Virus record (IMG/VR): IMGVR_UViG_3300046660_000373
Coordinates: 1-27,452 of that record
Source of the DNA: a virus
Direction: 5' to 3' (one strand)
Length of the DNA: 27,452 nucleotides
The position numbers and the translations under genes are program-made. The notes under the pieces were generated by a model. The model worked only from the letters and a program-made list of their open reading frames with translations. It ran no database searches and had not been told where the DNA came from. Below, in pieces: positions 1-7,768 of the stretch (its first letter is position 1; every line of letters starts with the position of its first letter).

Positions 1-66
1 TACTGGCTCACCATGCATGGAATGTTTCGGTTGGCGGTTCTGCTCTACAAGATTGGTGTGCGTTGA
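1..66 (+). CDS. C-terminal end of an upstream gene (partial, unidentified)
   Basis: The first reading frame is open from base 1 and ends at the TGA at 64-66, giving 21 residues (YWLTMHGMFRLAVLLYKIGV plus R). The stop overlaps the TTG start of the primase gene at 63 as TTGA, the same overlap style used throughout the window. This suggests a real upstream gene in the same operon rather than chance. The fragment is too short to assign a family. The primase frame is also open to the window edge, so a longer primase with no upstream gene here is the alternative. Confidence 0.4.
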   Translation, partial: YWLTMHGMFRLAVLLYKIGVR

Positions 67-2243
67 ACGCAGCCGCATCTCAAGCCACGCAAATGAGCCG
101 CGCGCTTGCGCTTGCCGAGATCCACGGCATCCCCGTGTTCCCGTGCGATCGCACCCCCATCGAGAAGGACGGGCTGTGGACGGCCAACAAGGCGCCGCTG
201 TGCGGGGCCGGCGGATTTCACCAAGCTACGTGCGACGCTGAGCAAATCCAGAAATGGTGGACGCAATTCCCTGATGCGCTGATCGGCGTGCCTACCGGCG
301 CGCTGTCTGGCCTGTTCGTGGTCGACATTGACCCTGTGGGCGTTCCCTACTACAGCGGAAACCCTGACTACTTCGGCTGCGGTCGCGTGCAGAAGACAAA
401 TCGCGGTTTCCACCTGATCTACCAGCACCCTGGCGATCTCGGCACCACCGCCAAGAAGTGGCATCCCCAGAAAGATCACAAGGGCGACACCGGACTCGAT
501 ACGCGCGGCGATGGCGGCTACATCATCTGGTGGGAAGCTGAGGGCTTGGCCTGCACTGGCAGCATGGAAGATATCGGGCCGGTGCCTGAGATAATGCTGG
601 CGTCGCTGCGCCGATACGAAGGCGGCAGGACAAAGACTCGCCAGCCGAGTAACGGCGGCATTGGCCCCGATCGGTCGAAAGACCTTCTGCGCCGCGTTGG
701 CATGGACGTGCGCAATGGGTTGGCGGACTACGAGATTCATGCGCGGCACGAAGGGCATCCTCATGTGGTCGATCAGGCCGATGGCCTGCGGGCTATCCAA
801 CGCTGCATTGATCTCGCGCGCAGCGAAGCGCCGGTCACGCACATGTCGGCATCACAGACGGGCGAGCGCGCCCCAGGTGCATCTAACAGTCTCATTCAAG
901 GCACCGACCTTGCCCTTGGGCGTCGCCTGCATGAACGCCATGGGCCCAACCTGCGTTTTACTGTTGAGCGTGGCTGGCTCGTTTGGTCAGGCCGCCACTG
1001 GCAGATCGATGACAAGGGGCTTGCGGTTGCTGACTGCGCGAAGGAGTCCGCGGAGTCGATGTTCGATGAGATCCGCGACGCGCCCGATCAGAAGGAGGCG
1101 TTCAAGCTTGCGAAGCTGGCCGCACAGAAGCGCGCGATTGAGGCGGCGATCTGGCTCGAGCGATCAGAGCGCGGCGTGCCAGCGCGGCTCATCGACTTCG
1201 ACGTTGACCCGATGATCCTGAACGTGCGCAACGGCATCGTGGACCTCACGAGTGGCGAGTTGCTCACGCACGACAAGACGAAGCTCTGCACGATGCTGGC
1301 CGGGACAGAGTTCGATGCGTCGGCGACATGCCACCGCTGGCGCCAGTTCGTGGGCGAGATCACGGGCGAGAACGTGCCGTTGATGGATTACATCCAGACG
1401 CTGTGCGGGTACCTGCTCACGGCATCGGTTGCCGAGCACTGCATGGCGTTCTTCTACGGACTGGGCCGCAACGGCAAGTCAGTCTTCCAGGACACCATCT
1501 ACGAGCTGCTGGGGGACTACGCGTGCTCATCGAACCCCGAGCTCATCATGGCAAGGAAGCACCAGGGCATACCGAACGATGTGGCTCGGCTACGTGGTAA
1601 GCGGGCGGTGTTCCTCAACGAGACCGAGCGCGGCGGGCGCTTCGACGAGGCCAAGCTCAAGCAGTTGACCGGCGGCGATGTGCTCAACGCCAGGTTCTTG
1701 CGCGAGGAATTCTTCGACTTCGCGCCTACGCACAAGCTCGTCATGCGGGGAAACTACCAGCCGCGGATCACCGGCACCGACGACGGCATCTGGTCACGCA
1801 TGCGGCTCGTCCCATTCGAGCAGTCGTTCGTGGGGCGAGAGGATCGCGGGCTCAAGGACACGCTCCTGGCCGAACTACCAGGCATCTTGAATTGGGCCAT
1901 CGAGGGGTGCCTGAGGTGGCAGCAAGAAGGATTAGTCACGCCTCAGTGCGTGCTCGATGCGGTCCAGCAGTACCGCCAGGAATCGGACGTGTTGGGCTCG
2001 TTTTTGGACGAGGACTGCGTGCTCGGAAAGGCGCTGAAGTGCAAGTCATCGGTGCTCTATCGGCGGTACCGAGAGCACTGCGAGCAGTCCGCAGAGCGCG
2101 CAATGCCGGCGAAAGACTTCCCTCACGAGCTCGAGAAGCGCGGGATCACGAAATCTAAGTCGCACGGCACGATGATGTTTCAAGGCATTGATTTGCGACA
2201 ACTTGACACGCAAAACGGAGGCTATTGGTATGACCACGACTGA
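63..2243 (+). CDS. Bifunctional DNA primase/SF3 helicase (P4/D5-type)
   Basis: Predicted replication protein of 726 residues that would unwind the phage origin and prime DNA synthesis. The N-terminal Prim-Pol-like domain (about residues 13-190) shows the metal-binding DID at 88-90 (in LFVVDIDP), RGFHLIY at 114-120 and GLDTRGDGGY at 144-153, as expected for this family. A D5_N-like region follows, then a superfamily 3 helicase core: Walker A GLGRNGKS at 466-473, a Walker B-like AVFLNE at 515-520 and the sensor-like stretch ending NYQP at 564-567. The C-terminus looks like the winged-helix tail of P4-type primases. The TTG at 63 is chosen because it overlaps the upstream stop as TTGA. ATG at 93 is possible, and the frame remains open to base 3, so a start outside the window cannot be excluded. 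The general function is secure. Confidence 0.93.
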   Translation: MNAAASQATQMSRALALAEIHGIPVFPCDRTPIEKDGLWTANKAPLCGAGGFHQATCDAEQIQKWWTQFPDALIGVPTGALSGLFVVDIDPVGVPYYSGNPDYFGCGRVQKTNRGFHLIYQHPGDLGTTAKKWHPQKDHKGDTGLDTRGDGGYIIWWEAEGLACTGSMEDIGPVPEIMLASLRRYEGGRTKTRQPSNGGIGPDRSKDLLRRVGMDVRNGLADYEIHARHEGHPHVVDQADGLRAIQRCIDLARSEAPVTHMSASQTGERAPGASNSLIQGTDLALGRRLHERHGPNLRFTVERGWLVWSGRHWQIDDKGLAVADCAKESAESMFDEIRDAPDQKEAFKLAKLAAQKRAIEAAIWLERSERGVPARLIDFDVDPMILNVRNGIVDLTSGELLTHDKTKLCTMLAGTEFDASATCHRWRQFVGEITGENVPLMDYIQTLCGYLLTASVAEHCMAFFYGLGRNGKSVFQDTIYELLGDYACSSNPELIMARKHQGIPNDVARLRGKRAVFLNETERGGRFDEAKLKQLTGGDVLNARFLREEFFDFAPTHKLVMRGNYQPRITGTDDGIWSRMRLVPFEQSFVGREDRGLKDTLLAELPGILNWAIEGCLRWQQEGLVTPQCVLDAVQQYRQESDVLGSFLDEDCVLGKALKCKSSVLYRRYREHCEQSAERAMPAKDFPHELEKRGITKSKSHGTMMFQGIDLRQLDTQNGGYWYDHD

Positions 2244-2244
2244 A

Positions 2245-2343
2245 ATCGGGGGAGGGTGGGGGAGAGTTCTCCATATCTTTTACATGGCGCGCGCATATAG
2301 AGAACTAAGCGGACGACCTTCCCCAGCCTCCCCCGATATTTTT
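2245..2343 (+). terminator. Large GC-rich inverted repeat followed by a T-run (terminator or origin-type structure)
   Basis: Just after the primase stop, 2245-2263 pairs with 2319-2337: 17 Watson-Crick pairs, one G-T pair and one mismatch in 19. Inside it, 2265-2276 (AGTTCTCCATAT) pairs with 2295-2306 (ATATAGAGAACT) at 11 of 12 positions, leaving an 18-base loop and a 12-base one-sided bulge at 2307-2318. The outer right arm is followed directly by ATATTTTT. A GC-rich stem plus T-run fits an intrinsic terminator ending the replication operon. The unusual size, the repeated GGGGGAG (2248-2254 and 2258-2264) and the position beside a P4-type primase leave a replication origin possible. No gene is seen in 2244-2378. 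Confidence 0.5.
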
Positions 2344-2378
2344 CAGGCATTGGACCACTACGCTTTTGGGCCACGCTG

Positions 2379-2720
2379 ATGCCCCATCCCCGCGCCCTGA
2401 CCGACGAGGAAGCCGCCACAGCCGAGCAGTGGTTTCAGGAGCACGAACGCATAGGCTCGGTCGCTGCGAAGGCCAAGGAGCTTGGCGTGACCCGACAGAC
2501 GCTCTACGACGCGATACGCCGGGTGCGTGGTGGCGACACTGTGGCGACGCGAAGGAAGCTCACGCAGTTCGAGTTGGGCAATCTCGTCGCGACGGTAGTT
2601 AGCCAAGCCGTCGTCGGCGGCTGCGTGCAGTTCCACGTGGAACGTACGGCTCGTATCACGCTAATAGAGGAACCTAGACAGAGTGGTGAACAACAGTTAG
2701 ACGATAGCGGCGAAAAGTAG
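2379..2720 (+). CDS. Small helix-turn-helix DNA-binding protein
   Basis: A 113-residue ORF. The first half reads as a helix-turn-helix: LTDEEAATAEQWFQEHERIG, then SVAAKAKELGVTRQTLYDAI at about residues 27-46, with the A..LGVTRQTLY pattern typical of resolvase-type or small phage regulators. The second half has no family I recognise, ends in a charged tail and contains the parS-like palindrome. ATG 2379 has no clear ribosome binding site, so the start, or the gene itself, is uncertain. It lies between the inverted repeat and the virion genes, a plausible place for a regulator or small packaging factor. No function beyond DNA binding can be claimed. Confidence 0.5.
   Translation: MPHPRALTDEEAATAEQWFQEHERIGSVAAKAKELGVTRQTLYDAIRRVRGGDTVATRRKLTQFELGNLVATVVSQAVVGGCVQFHVERTARITLIEEPRQSGEQQLDDSGEK
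2630..2643. promoter_or_regulatory. Perfect 14-bp palindrome GTTCCACGTGGAAC, parS-like
   Basis: The sequence GTTCCACGTGGAAC is a perfect palindrome. It equals the central 14 bases of the parS sequence TGTTCCACGTGGAACA known from Pseudomonas chromosomes, the loading site of the ParB CTPase clamp. It falls inside the 3' half of the small HTH gene, coding F-H-V-E. Whether ParB binds it is inference; it could instead be the operator of a phage regulator. A second, near-identical site lies at 27394-27409. Confidence 0.55.
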
Positions 2721-2758
2721 ACGACACTCACGCGCGATCCCAACAGGAGCCGCGCTAA

Positions 2759-3193
2759 GTGTCAGCCTCGAACGCGATGGAAAACAGCACGCTGCTGCTG
2801 TACTTCAACAACACCGCCTTTGCGCTCATCGGCGACGCCAGCGGCCTTCAACCCTCCGCCACTGCGGGCAGCCTCTACGTCAGCCTGCACACCGGCGATC
2901 CCGGCGAGGGCGGTAGCCAGACCACCAGTGAATCGGCCTACACGAACTACGCGCGCGTCGCCGTCGCTCGCTCAGGCGCCGGATGGACGGTATCAGCTGC
3001 CAACGTCAGCAACGCCGCCGCCGTCACGTTCCCCGCATGCGGCGTCACCGGCTCCACGATCACGCACTTCGGCATCGGCACAGCATCGGCTGGCGCCGGC
3101 GTGCTGCTGTTCAGCGGCACCTGCTCGCTAGTCGTAAGCGCTGGCATAACGCCATCGTTTGCGATCGGCGCGCTCGATGTGGACGCGGACTGA
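2759..3193 (+). CDS. Small virion protein of the phage tail-fibre-annotated family
   Basis: A 144-residue protein with the layout of a widespread phage family often annotated as tail fibre or structural protein. It has an N-terminal ENSTLLLYFNNTAF segment, SLYVSLHTGDPGEGG at about residues 37-51, a YTNYARVAVARSGAGWTV stretch near 60-78, then an ITFPA-like strand and TITHFGIGTA near 98-107. It is rich in Ser, Thr, Ala and Gly with no membrane segment, and probably folds as a small beta-sandwich. GTG 2759 is chosen because AGGAG at 2745-2749 lies 9 bases upstream; ATG 2777 would be the alternative. It opens a run of small structural-type genes placed before the terminase. Exact virion location is unknown. 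Confidence 0.75.
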   Translation: MSASNAMENSTLLLYFNNTAFALIGDASGLQPSATAGSLYVSLHTGDPGEGGSQTTSESAYTNYARVAVARSGAGWTVSAANVSNAAAVTFPACGVTGSTITHFGIGTASAGAGVLLFSGTCSLVVSAGITPSFAIGALDVDAD

Positions 3194-3205
3194 GGTAGGC
3201 GAGTC

Positions 3206-3463
3206 ATGGCCATCCTCTCCGACCCCGATCGCCTTGCCGTATGGATCGAGTTCATGCGCGTGGTCGAGAACATCAACGCAGGCGCGAGTGGTGTGAGCAA
3301 GGCCGATCTGCGCGCCGCGGTGACTGCGATCGATCAGTGGAACGAGGACAACCAGGCCGCGTTCAACTTGGCGATCCCGCAGCCCGCGCGCGGTGCGCTC
3401 AGCGCAAAGCAGAAGGCCGCGCTGCAGATGGCGATCGTCGCGCGTCGCTGGCTGGTGAGCTAA
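3206..3463 (+). CDS. Conserved small phage protein, function unknown
   Basis: An 85-residue, mostly helical protein: ILSDPDRLAVWIEFMR, KADLRAAVTAIDQWNEDNQA and LSAKQKAALQMAIVARRW. I recognise this as a common phage family found among virion genes, without established function. It lacks membrane segments and signal peptides. It follows the previous gene by 12 bases, with a purine-rich GGTAGGCGAG upstream, and its stop overlaps the next start as TAATG, suggesting translational coupling within one operon. A virion or assembly role is inferred only from its neighbours. Confidence 0.8.
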   Translation: MAILSDPDRLAVWIEFMRVVENINAGASGVSKADLRAAVTAIDQWNEDNQAAFNLAIPQPARGALSAKQKAALQMAIVARRWLVS

Positions 3464-3963
3464 TGGCCCGCACCATCGCCTACCTGACTCCAGGCGGGGC
3501 AGAGACGAAGACCACGACGTTTCCCGCGCCTGGTCGCTCATCGGATGCGTCGGGCGCGCGCCCATACCTCGCGTACGACGCGGGCACTGACGAGGCGGCC
3601 TACTGGACGCTCGCCGTGCCCGTGGGCTACACGAGCCCGCTGACGGCCGTCTTGAGCTATGCGATGGCATCGGCCACGTCTAACAACACGATATGGGACG
3701 TGACGGTCGAAGCGCTGACATCGGCTGATGCGGTCGACACCGACAGCGCAGAGTCGCTGGACACCGCGAACACGTCAGGCGCTGACGCCGTGCCTGCCAC
3801 CGCTGGCCACATGAAGCAGCTGAGTATCGCGCTGACGAACGGTGACAGCGCGGCAGCGGCTGACATGCTGCGCATTCGCGTGCGGCGCGTAGGCTCGAAC
3901 GGCTCTGACAATGCGACTGGCGATGCGTTTCTCTTCGTCGTTGAGCTCAGGGACGCGACGTAA
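3463..3963 (+). CDS. Putative virion structural protein
   Basis: A 166-residue protein starting at the ATG that overlaps the previous stop as TAATG. The frame is open further upstream, but the overlap and the MARTIAYLTPGG start favour 3463. It is rich in Ala, Thr, Ser and Asp, with alternating strands such as AYWTLAVPVGY, TIWDVTVEAL and DAFLFVVELRDAT, suggesting a beta-sandwich. No signal peptide or membrane segment is seen. It sits directly before the LamG-like fibre gene, so a fibre accessory or decoration role is plausible but not demonstrated. I do not recognise a named family with certainty. Confidence 0.75.
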   Translation: MARTIAYLTPGGAETKTTTFPAPGRSSDASGARPYLAYDAGTDEAAYWTLAVPVGYTSPLTAVLSYAMASATSNNTIWDVTVEALTSADAVDTDSAESLDTANTSGADAVPATAGHMKQLSIALTNGDSAAAADMLRIRVRRVGSNGSDNATGDAFLFVVELRDAT

Positions 3964-3972
3964 GGCCAAGCC

Positions 3973-5556
3973 GTGGCCATTGCAGTCACCAACGACGCCA
4001 GCGCCTTCAAGCGCAGTGCGAACGTCCCCGGCCAGACAGCGATGGCGCTGTGGGGCTGGTTCAATTTCTCATCCGTCACACCGGCAAGGTTTTGGGGGCC
4101 GCTCGGCATATACGCGAACGGCAGCGACGGCGCGCCTGCATCGCAGCAGTTCTGGCAGATTTCATCCACCGCGTCGGGTTCGGCGAATCTGTCGCTGTTC
4201 TACCGCAACGCCAGTGCCGACGTTGAGATCCCGCTGTTCACGGCATCAGCGAACACCTGGTACTTCATCGCGATCAGCTGCTCGGCGCTCACCGCCGGCA
4301 ACTTACGCGCGCACGTTCGGGCACTGACGGCGAACACGCTCACCACCGTCGTGAGCACGAACACCGCGACCACGTGGACGCCAGCGCGGATGGAGTGGGG
4401 CCGGGACGCATTCACCGGCGACTTCATCTCAGGCTCGATCCACGCCGTAGGCGCTGCTGATGCCGCGCTGTCGGTCGATGAGCTGCTCGAGCTCTCGTAC
4501 TTCCACGAGCCGCAGGCCGACGGCATCCGCTCGGTGAACTGCTTCTATCCGTGCATCGCTGACACCGCTGCGAATTGCCAGGTCGACAAGAGCGGCCTTG
4601 CCCGCAACGCGACAGCGACGCCCGGTGCGCTAGCTGACTCGCCAGCACTGCTGTGGCGGGCAATACCGCCGTATACGCCGCTGCATGCGTTGGGTGGCAG
4701 TGGGGCGATGACGGGCGCGACCACGCTCACCTTCACACCGACCGGCGTCCTGACTGGCGCGGGTGCATTGGCAGGCGCGTCGACACTGACGTTCTCGCCA
4801 TCGGCCACGCTGACTGGATCTGGCTCGCTCGTCGGCGCATCGATGATCACGTTCAGCCCATCGGCAACGCTTGCTGGCAGCGGTGCATTGGTCGGTGCCA
4901 GCACGCTCACATTCACGCCGTCAGCCACGCTCACAGGCGCGGGCGCTCTTGTGGGCGCATCCACGCTGACGTTTGCACCAGCCGGTGTATTGACCGGCAC
5001 CGGCGCGCTAACAGGCTCCGCAACCATCACGTTCACCGCCACGGGCGTGCTTGCCGACGATGTGGCTGGCGCTCTCAGTGGCTCATCGTCGATCACGTTC
5101 ACCGTGGTTGGCGTACTCACTGGCACCGGTGATCTCGCGGGCTCAACGACGCTCACGTTCTCGCCGTCTGGTGTGCTCAGCGATGCGAGTGCGCCGCCTG
5201 TCACGCCTACCGGACCAACCCCTGGCGGTGGAGGCGGCGGCTCAGGCATCGACTACCAGCGCATCCGCCGCGATCACAGGCGGCCTAACAAAGAGATCAA
5301 GTCGCTTCTCGATGAGGCGCTGCCGGAGGTTTATGCGGAGCTTACAGCGGGGCCGAAAGAGATCGCGAACCAAGCGCACGCAATCGTTGAGCCGTTCAAA
5401 GAGGCGAGCGGCATTGATTGGGCGGCACTCGAAGCAGATGCGGTTGCTGTTGGAAAACTTCTCTCTCGCGTTGCACGACTTCGCTCGGCATATGCGGCAG
5501 AAGCTAAGCGAGCAGCACTGCAAGCCCACGACGAAAACTGGTTTTTGATGCACTAG
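3973..5556 (+). CDS. LamG-like tail fibre/adhesin with eight 20-residue repeats
   Basis: A 527-residue probable host-recognition fibre. Residues 1-210 look like a concanavalin A/LamG-type lectin domain: MALWGWFNFSS, NTWYFIAISC, then a MEWGRDAFTGDFISGSIHAVGAADAALS stretch with the typical 'small decoration of glycan-binding jelly roll' wording. Residues about 242-403 are eight tandem repeats built on G-[AS]-G-[AS]-L-x-G-[AS]-[ST]-[TM]-[LI]-T-F. A Gly-rich hinge (TPGGGGGGSG) leads to a helical, charged C-terminal part of about 100 residues. GTG 3973 has only a weak upstream purine stretch. It precedes the terminase genes, apart from the fibre and spike cluster near 21-24 kb, so this phage appears to carry more than one adhesin. 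The ligand is unknown. Confidence 0.75.
   Translation: MAIAVTNDASAFKRSANVPGQTAMALWGWFNFSSVTPARFWGPLGIYANGSDGAPASQQFWQISSTASGSANLSLFYRNASADVEIPLFTASANTWYFIAISCSALTAGNLRAHVRALTANTLTTVVSTNTATTWTPARMEWGRDAFTGDFISGSIHAVGAADAALSVDELLELSYFHEPQADGIRSVNCFYPCIADTAANCQVDKSGLARNATATPGALADSPALLWRAIPPYTPLHALGGSGAMTGATTLTFTPTGVLTGAGALAGASTLTFSPSATLTGSGSLVGASMITFSPSATLAGSGALVGASTLTFTPSATLTGAGALVGASTLTFAPAGVLTGTGALTGSATITFTATGVLADDVAGALSGSSSITFTVVGVLTGTGDLAGSTTLTFSPSGVLSDASAPPVTPTGPTPGGGGGGSGIDYQRIRRDHRRPNKEIKSLLDEALPEVYAELTAGPKEIANQAHAIVEPFKEASGIDWAALEADAVAVGKLLSRVARLRSAYAAEAKRAALQAHDENWFLMH
4696..5181 (+). repeat. Eight in-frame tandem repeats of about 60 bp
   Basis: Repeat units begin near 4696, 4756, 4816, 4876, 4936, 4996, 5065 and 5122. 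Five are exactly 60 bases, one is extended to 69 and one shortened to 57. Each codes a variant of GAGALVGASTLTFSPSATLT. DNA identity has drifted mostly at third positions, so the protein pattern is better kept than the DNA. Such in-frame repeats can expand or contract and change fibre length. Confidence 0.9.
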
Positions 5557-5567
5557 GAGATATCGCA

Positions 5568-5885
5568 ATGGCTCAATCAGGTTATTCACAAGACAGGGCT
5601 CTCGGCTACGCGCAGTTCGCGGCTGGCGGCGTCGATGCCTCAACGCTCGTATCGACCGCGCAGTTCGCCGGCCTCGCTGCTGGCATCCCGATCGGCACGA
5701 CGAAAATCCTCATCAACTGCGCCGCGCAGGCGATCCGGTGGCGCGACGACGGCACGGCGCCGACCGCGGCCGTGGGCTATCCACTGGCGACCGGCGTTGA
5801 CCTCGTATTCACCGGCGACTTCAACAAGCTGCGACTGATCGCGCAGGTGGCTGGCGCGGTGGTGAACATGGTTGCGTACGGCTAA
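5568..5885 (+). CDS. Small conserved virion-type protein (decoration-like)
   Basis: A 105-residue protein with an excellent ribosome binding site (TAGGAGATATCGCAATG). It is rich in Ala, Gly and Val and largely beta: the IPIGTTKILINCAAQAIRW stretch at about 43-61, DDGTAPTAAVGYPLATG, then DLVFTGDFNKLRLIAQVAGA near the end. The pattern of a value with a default followed by 'IAQVAGA' resembles a common small phage protein found near packaging and head genes. No signal or membrane segment is seen. It ends 4 bases before the small terminase start. Decoration or tail attachment is an inference from position. Confidence 0.75.
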   Translation: MAQSGYSQDRALGYAQFAAGGVDASTLVSTAQFAGLAAGIPIGTTKILINCAAQAIRWRDDGTAPTAAVGYPLATGVDLVFTGDFNKLRLIAQVAGAVVNMVAYG

Positions 5886-5889
5886 CACG

Positions 5890-6339
5890 ATGAAGCGCAC
5901 CACCGAGTACAGCACCGCGCTGGCCGTGAAAATCTGCAGCCGCGTTGCCGATGGCGATTCGGTGCGCAAGATCTGCCAGGACGATGACATGCCGTCGAAG
6001 TCGACGGTGTTCAACTGGCTCGCTGCTCACCCCGAATTCGTCACGATGTACGAGGTGGCGCGCGATATCCAGGCGGATGCGTGCTTCGATGAGGTGCTCG
6101 AGATCGCCGACGACGGCCGCAACGACTGGATGGAGCGCAACGACCCGAAGAACCCAGGCTGGGCCGTCAACGGCGAGCACATCCAGCGCAGCCGCGTCCG
6201 CATCGATACGAGGAAATGGAAGCTCGCGCGCATGAACGCGAAGAAGTACGGCGACAAGCTGGACTTGGGGACCAATGGCGGGCCGTTGCAGGTGCTGATC
6301 GTCGATCCGAAGAGGAAAAAGGAAGGCGGTGAGGATTGA
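5890..6339 (+). CDS. terS: Terminase small subunit
   Basis: A 149-residue DNA-recognition subunit of the packaging motor. The N-terminal helix-turn-helix reads AVKICSRVADGDSVRKICQD then MPSKSTVFNWLAAHPEF at about residues 36-52, typical of phage TerS. The middle has VARDIQADACFDEVLEIADD, a helical oligomerisation segment, followed by RVRIDTRKWKLARMNAKKYG, a motif well known from this family. ATG 5890 is chosen over an upstream in-frame TTG at 5872. The gene overlaps the large subunit start by 11 bases, as expected for a coupled TerS-TerL pair. Confidence 0.92.
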   Translation: MKRTTEYSTALAVKICSRVADGDSVRKICQDDDMPSKSTVFNWLAAHPEFVTMYEVARDIQADACFDEVLEIADDGRNDWMERNDPKNPGWAVNGEHIQRSRVRIDTRKWKLARMNAKKYGDKLDLGTNGGPLQVLIVDPKRKKEGGED

Positions 6340-7768
6340 ACTCCCCTATCGCTGGAACACGCGCGACTACCAAGAGCCGCTGTGGGACTACCTCGCAGGC
6401 GGTGGTCGAAATGCCGTCGCAATCTGGCATCGCCGCGCTGGCAAAGACGATCTCGCACTTCAGCACACTGTCTGCGCGCTTCATCAGCGCAAGGGCAGCT
6501 ACGTGCACATGCTGCCCGAGTACGAGCAGGCCCGGCGCGCGCTGTGGGATCAGGTCGACTCGAACACCGGCGTCAGGCGCATTGATCAGATATTCCCAAA
6601 AGAGCTTAGGGAATCAACGCGCGATGACACGATGTTCATCCGCTTCAAGTGCGGCTCCACGTGGCAGCTCATGGGCTCAGACCGCTACAACGCGGCGATG
6701 GGCGCAGGCTTCTGCGGCATCGTGTTCAGTGAATTCGCGCTCGGCAACCCGGCCGCGTACAGCTACTTCAGCCCCATGCTGGCCGAGAACAACGGCTGGC
6801 GCGTGGTTATCACGACGCCTCGCGGGCACAACCACGCCGAGATGCTCTACAAGCACGCCGCGAAGGAGATGCGAGCTGGCGGCGATTATTTCGCGCAGAT
6901 CCTCACCGCTGAGCAGACCGGCGCCATCAGCCCGCAGATCCTGCAAGACGAGCTCGCGTCGATGTGCGCGCTCCACGGCGAGGCATTCGGCCGCGCGCTG
7001 TGGCTGCAGGAGTATTTCGCCAGCTTCGAGGCAGCGATACCTGGATCGATCTTTGGCGAGGACATGGCGCGCGCCCGTGCGGAAGGCCGCATCGGTGTTG
7101 TGCCCATCGAGCCAGACATTCCGGTCCACACTGGCTGGGACTTGGGGCGCACCGACGATACGTCCATCTGGTGGTTCCAGATGTTAGGCAACGAGCCACG
7201 GCTGATCGACTACGAGGCCGACAACTTCAAGGAAATCCCGCACTACGCGCAGTTGCTCAAGGACAAGGCCGAGGAACGCGGCTTCAAGTACGGCTACAAC
7301 TATCTACCGCACGATGCCAAGCCAGTGAAGCTTGGCATGGGCGGCAAGAGCATCCTGCAGCAGTTCGTGGATTGGAACCGCGACCGCAACAACTGTTTGG
7401 GCCAGTTCATCGTCATGCCGCCGTACGCGAAGACTGAGCAAATCCAGGCAACGCGCGCAACGTTGGCGAAGGCGTGGATCGATGAGTCGCATTGTGGTGA
7501 CGGCCTCTCCTGCATCACGCAGTACCACCGCGAGTGGGACGACGAAAAGCGGGTGTTCACCGATAAGCCCGTGCACGACTGGTCGTCCCACGGCGTTGAC
7601 GCTCTGGCTACTGTCGCCATGAGCTGGCGCGCTAACAAGGTGGCGAAAGAGGACCAGCAGCCCACCCCCGAGCGCCTGATCGCTGGCTCCGTTCAAGGCC
7701 GCACGATGGGCGACATGCGCAAAGAATTCTTTAAGCGGCAGCGAGCGCGCCGCGAGGGCAGTTTATGA
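6329..7768 (+). CDS. terL: Terminase large subunit (ATPase/nuclease)
   Basis: A 479-residue packaging motor and headful nuclease. Walker A-type WHRRAGKDD is at residues 33-41, the Walker B-type GIVFSEFAL at 130-138 with catalytic Glu135, and the coupling motif TTPRG at 162-166. The C-terminal RNase H-like nuclease shows three acidic positions in context: D271 (GWDLGRTDDT), D329 (LPHDAK) and D424 (SHGVDALATVA). Length and motif order are complete. The start is GTG 6329, preceded by AAAAAGGAAGGCG, a strong ribosome binding site inside the end of terS. The stop overlaps the portal start as ATGA. Confidence 0.96.
   Translation: MRIELPYRWNTRDYQEPLWDYLAGGGRNAVAIWHRRAGKDDLALQHTVCALHQRKGSYVHMLPEYEQARRALWDQVDSNTGVRRIDQIFPKELRESTRDDTMFIRFKCGSTWQLMGSDRYNAAMGAGFCGIVFSEFALGNPAAYSYFSPMLAENNGWRVVITTPRGHNHAEMLYKHAAKEMRAGGDYFAQILTAEQTGAISPQILQDELASMCALHGEAFGRALWLQEYFASFEAAIPGSIFGEDMARARAEGRIGVVPIEPDIPVHTGWDLGRTDDTSIWWFQMLGNEPRLIDYEADNFKEIPHYAQLLKDKAEERGFKYGYNYLPHDAKPVKLGMGGKSILQQFVDWNRDRNNCLGQFIVMPPYAKTEQIQATRATLAKAWIDESHCGDGLSCITQYHREWDDEKRVFTDKPVHDWSSHGVDALATVAMSWRANKVAKEDQQPTPERLIAGSVQGRTMGDMRKEFFKRQRARREGSL

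Noticed and set aside
4370-4377. CCACGTGG within the LamG-like fibre gene
   Set aside because: Only the 8-base core is present, as expected by chance in GC-rich DNA.
6656-6665. TCCACGTGGC in terL, a partial parS-like core
   Set aside because: Only the central bases match; outer positions differ from parS, and it fits codon use of terL.
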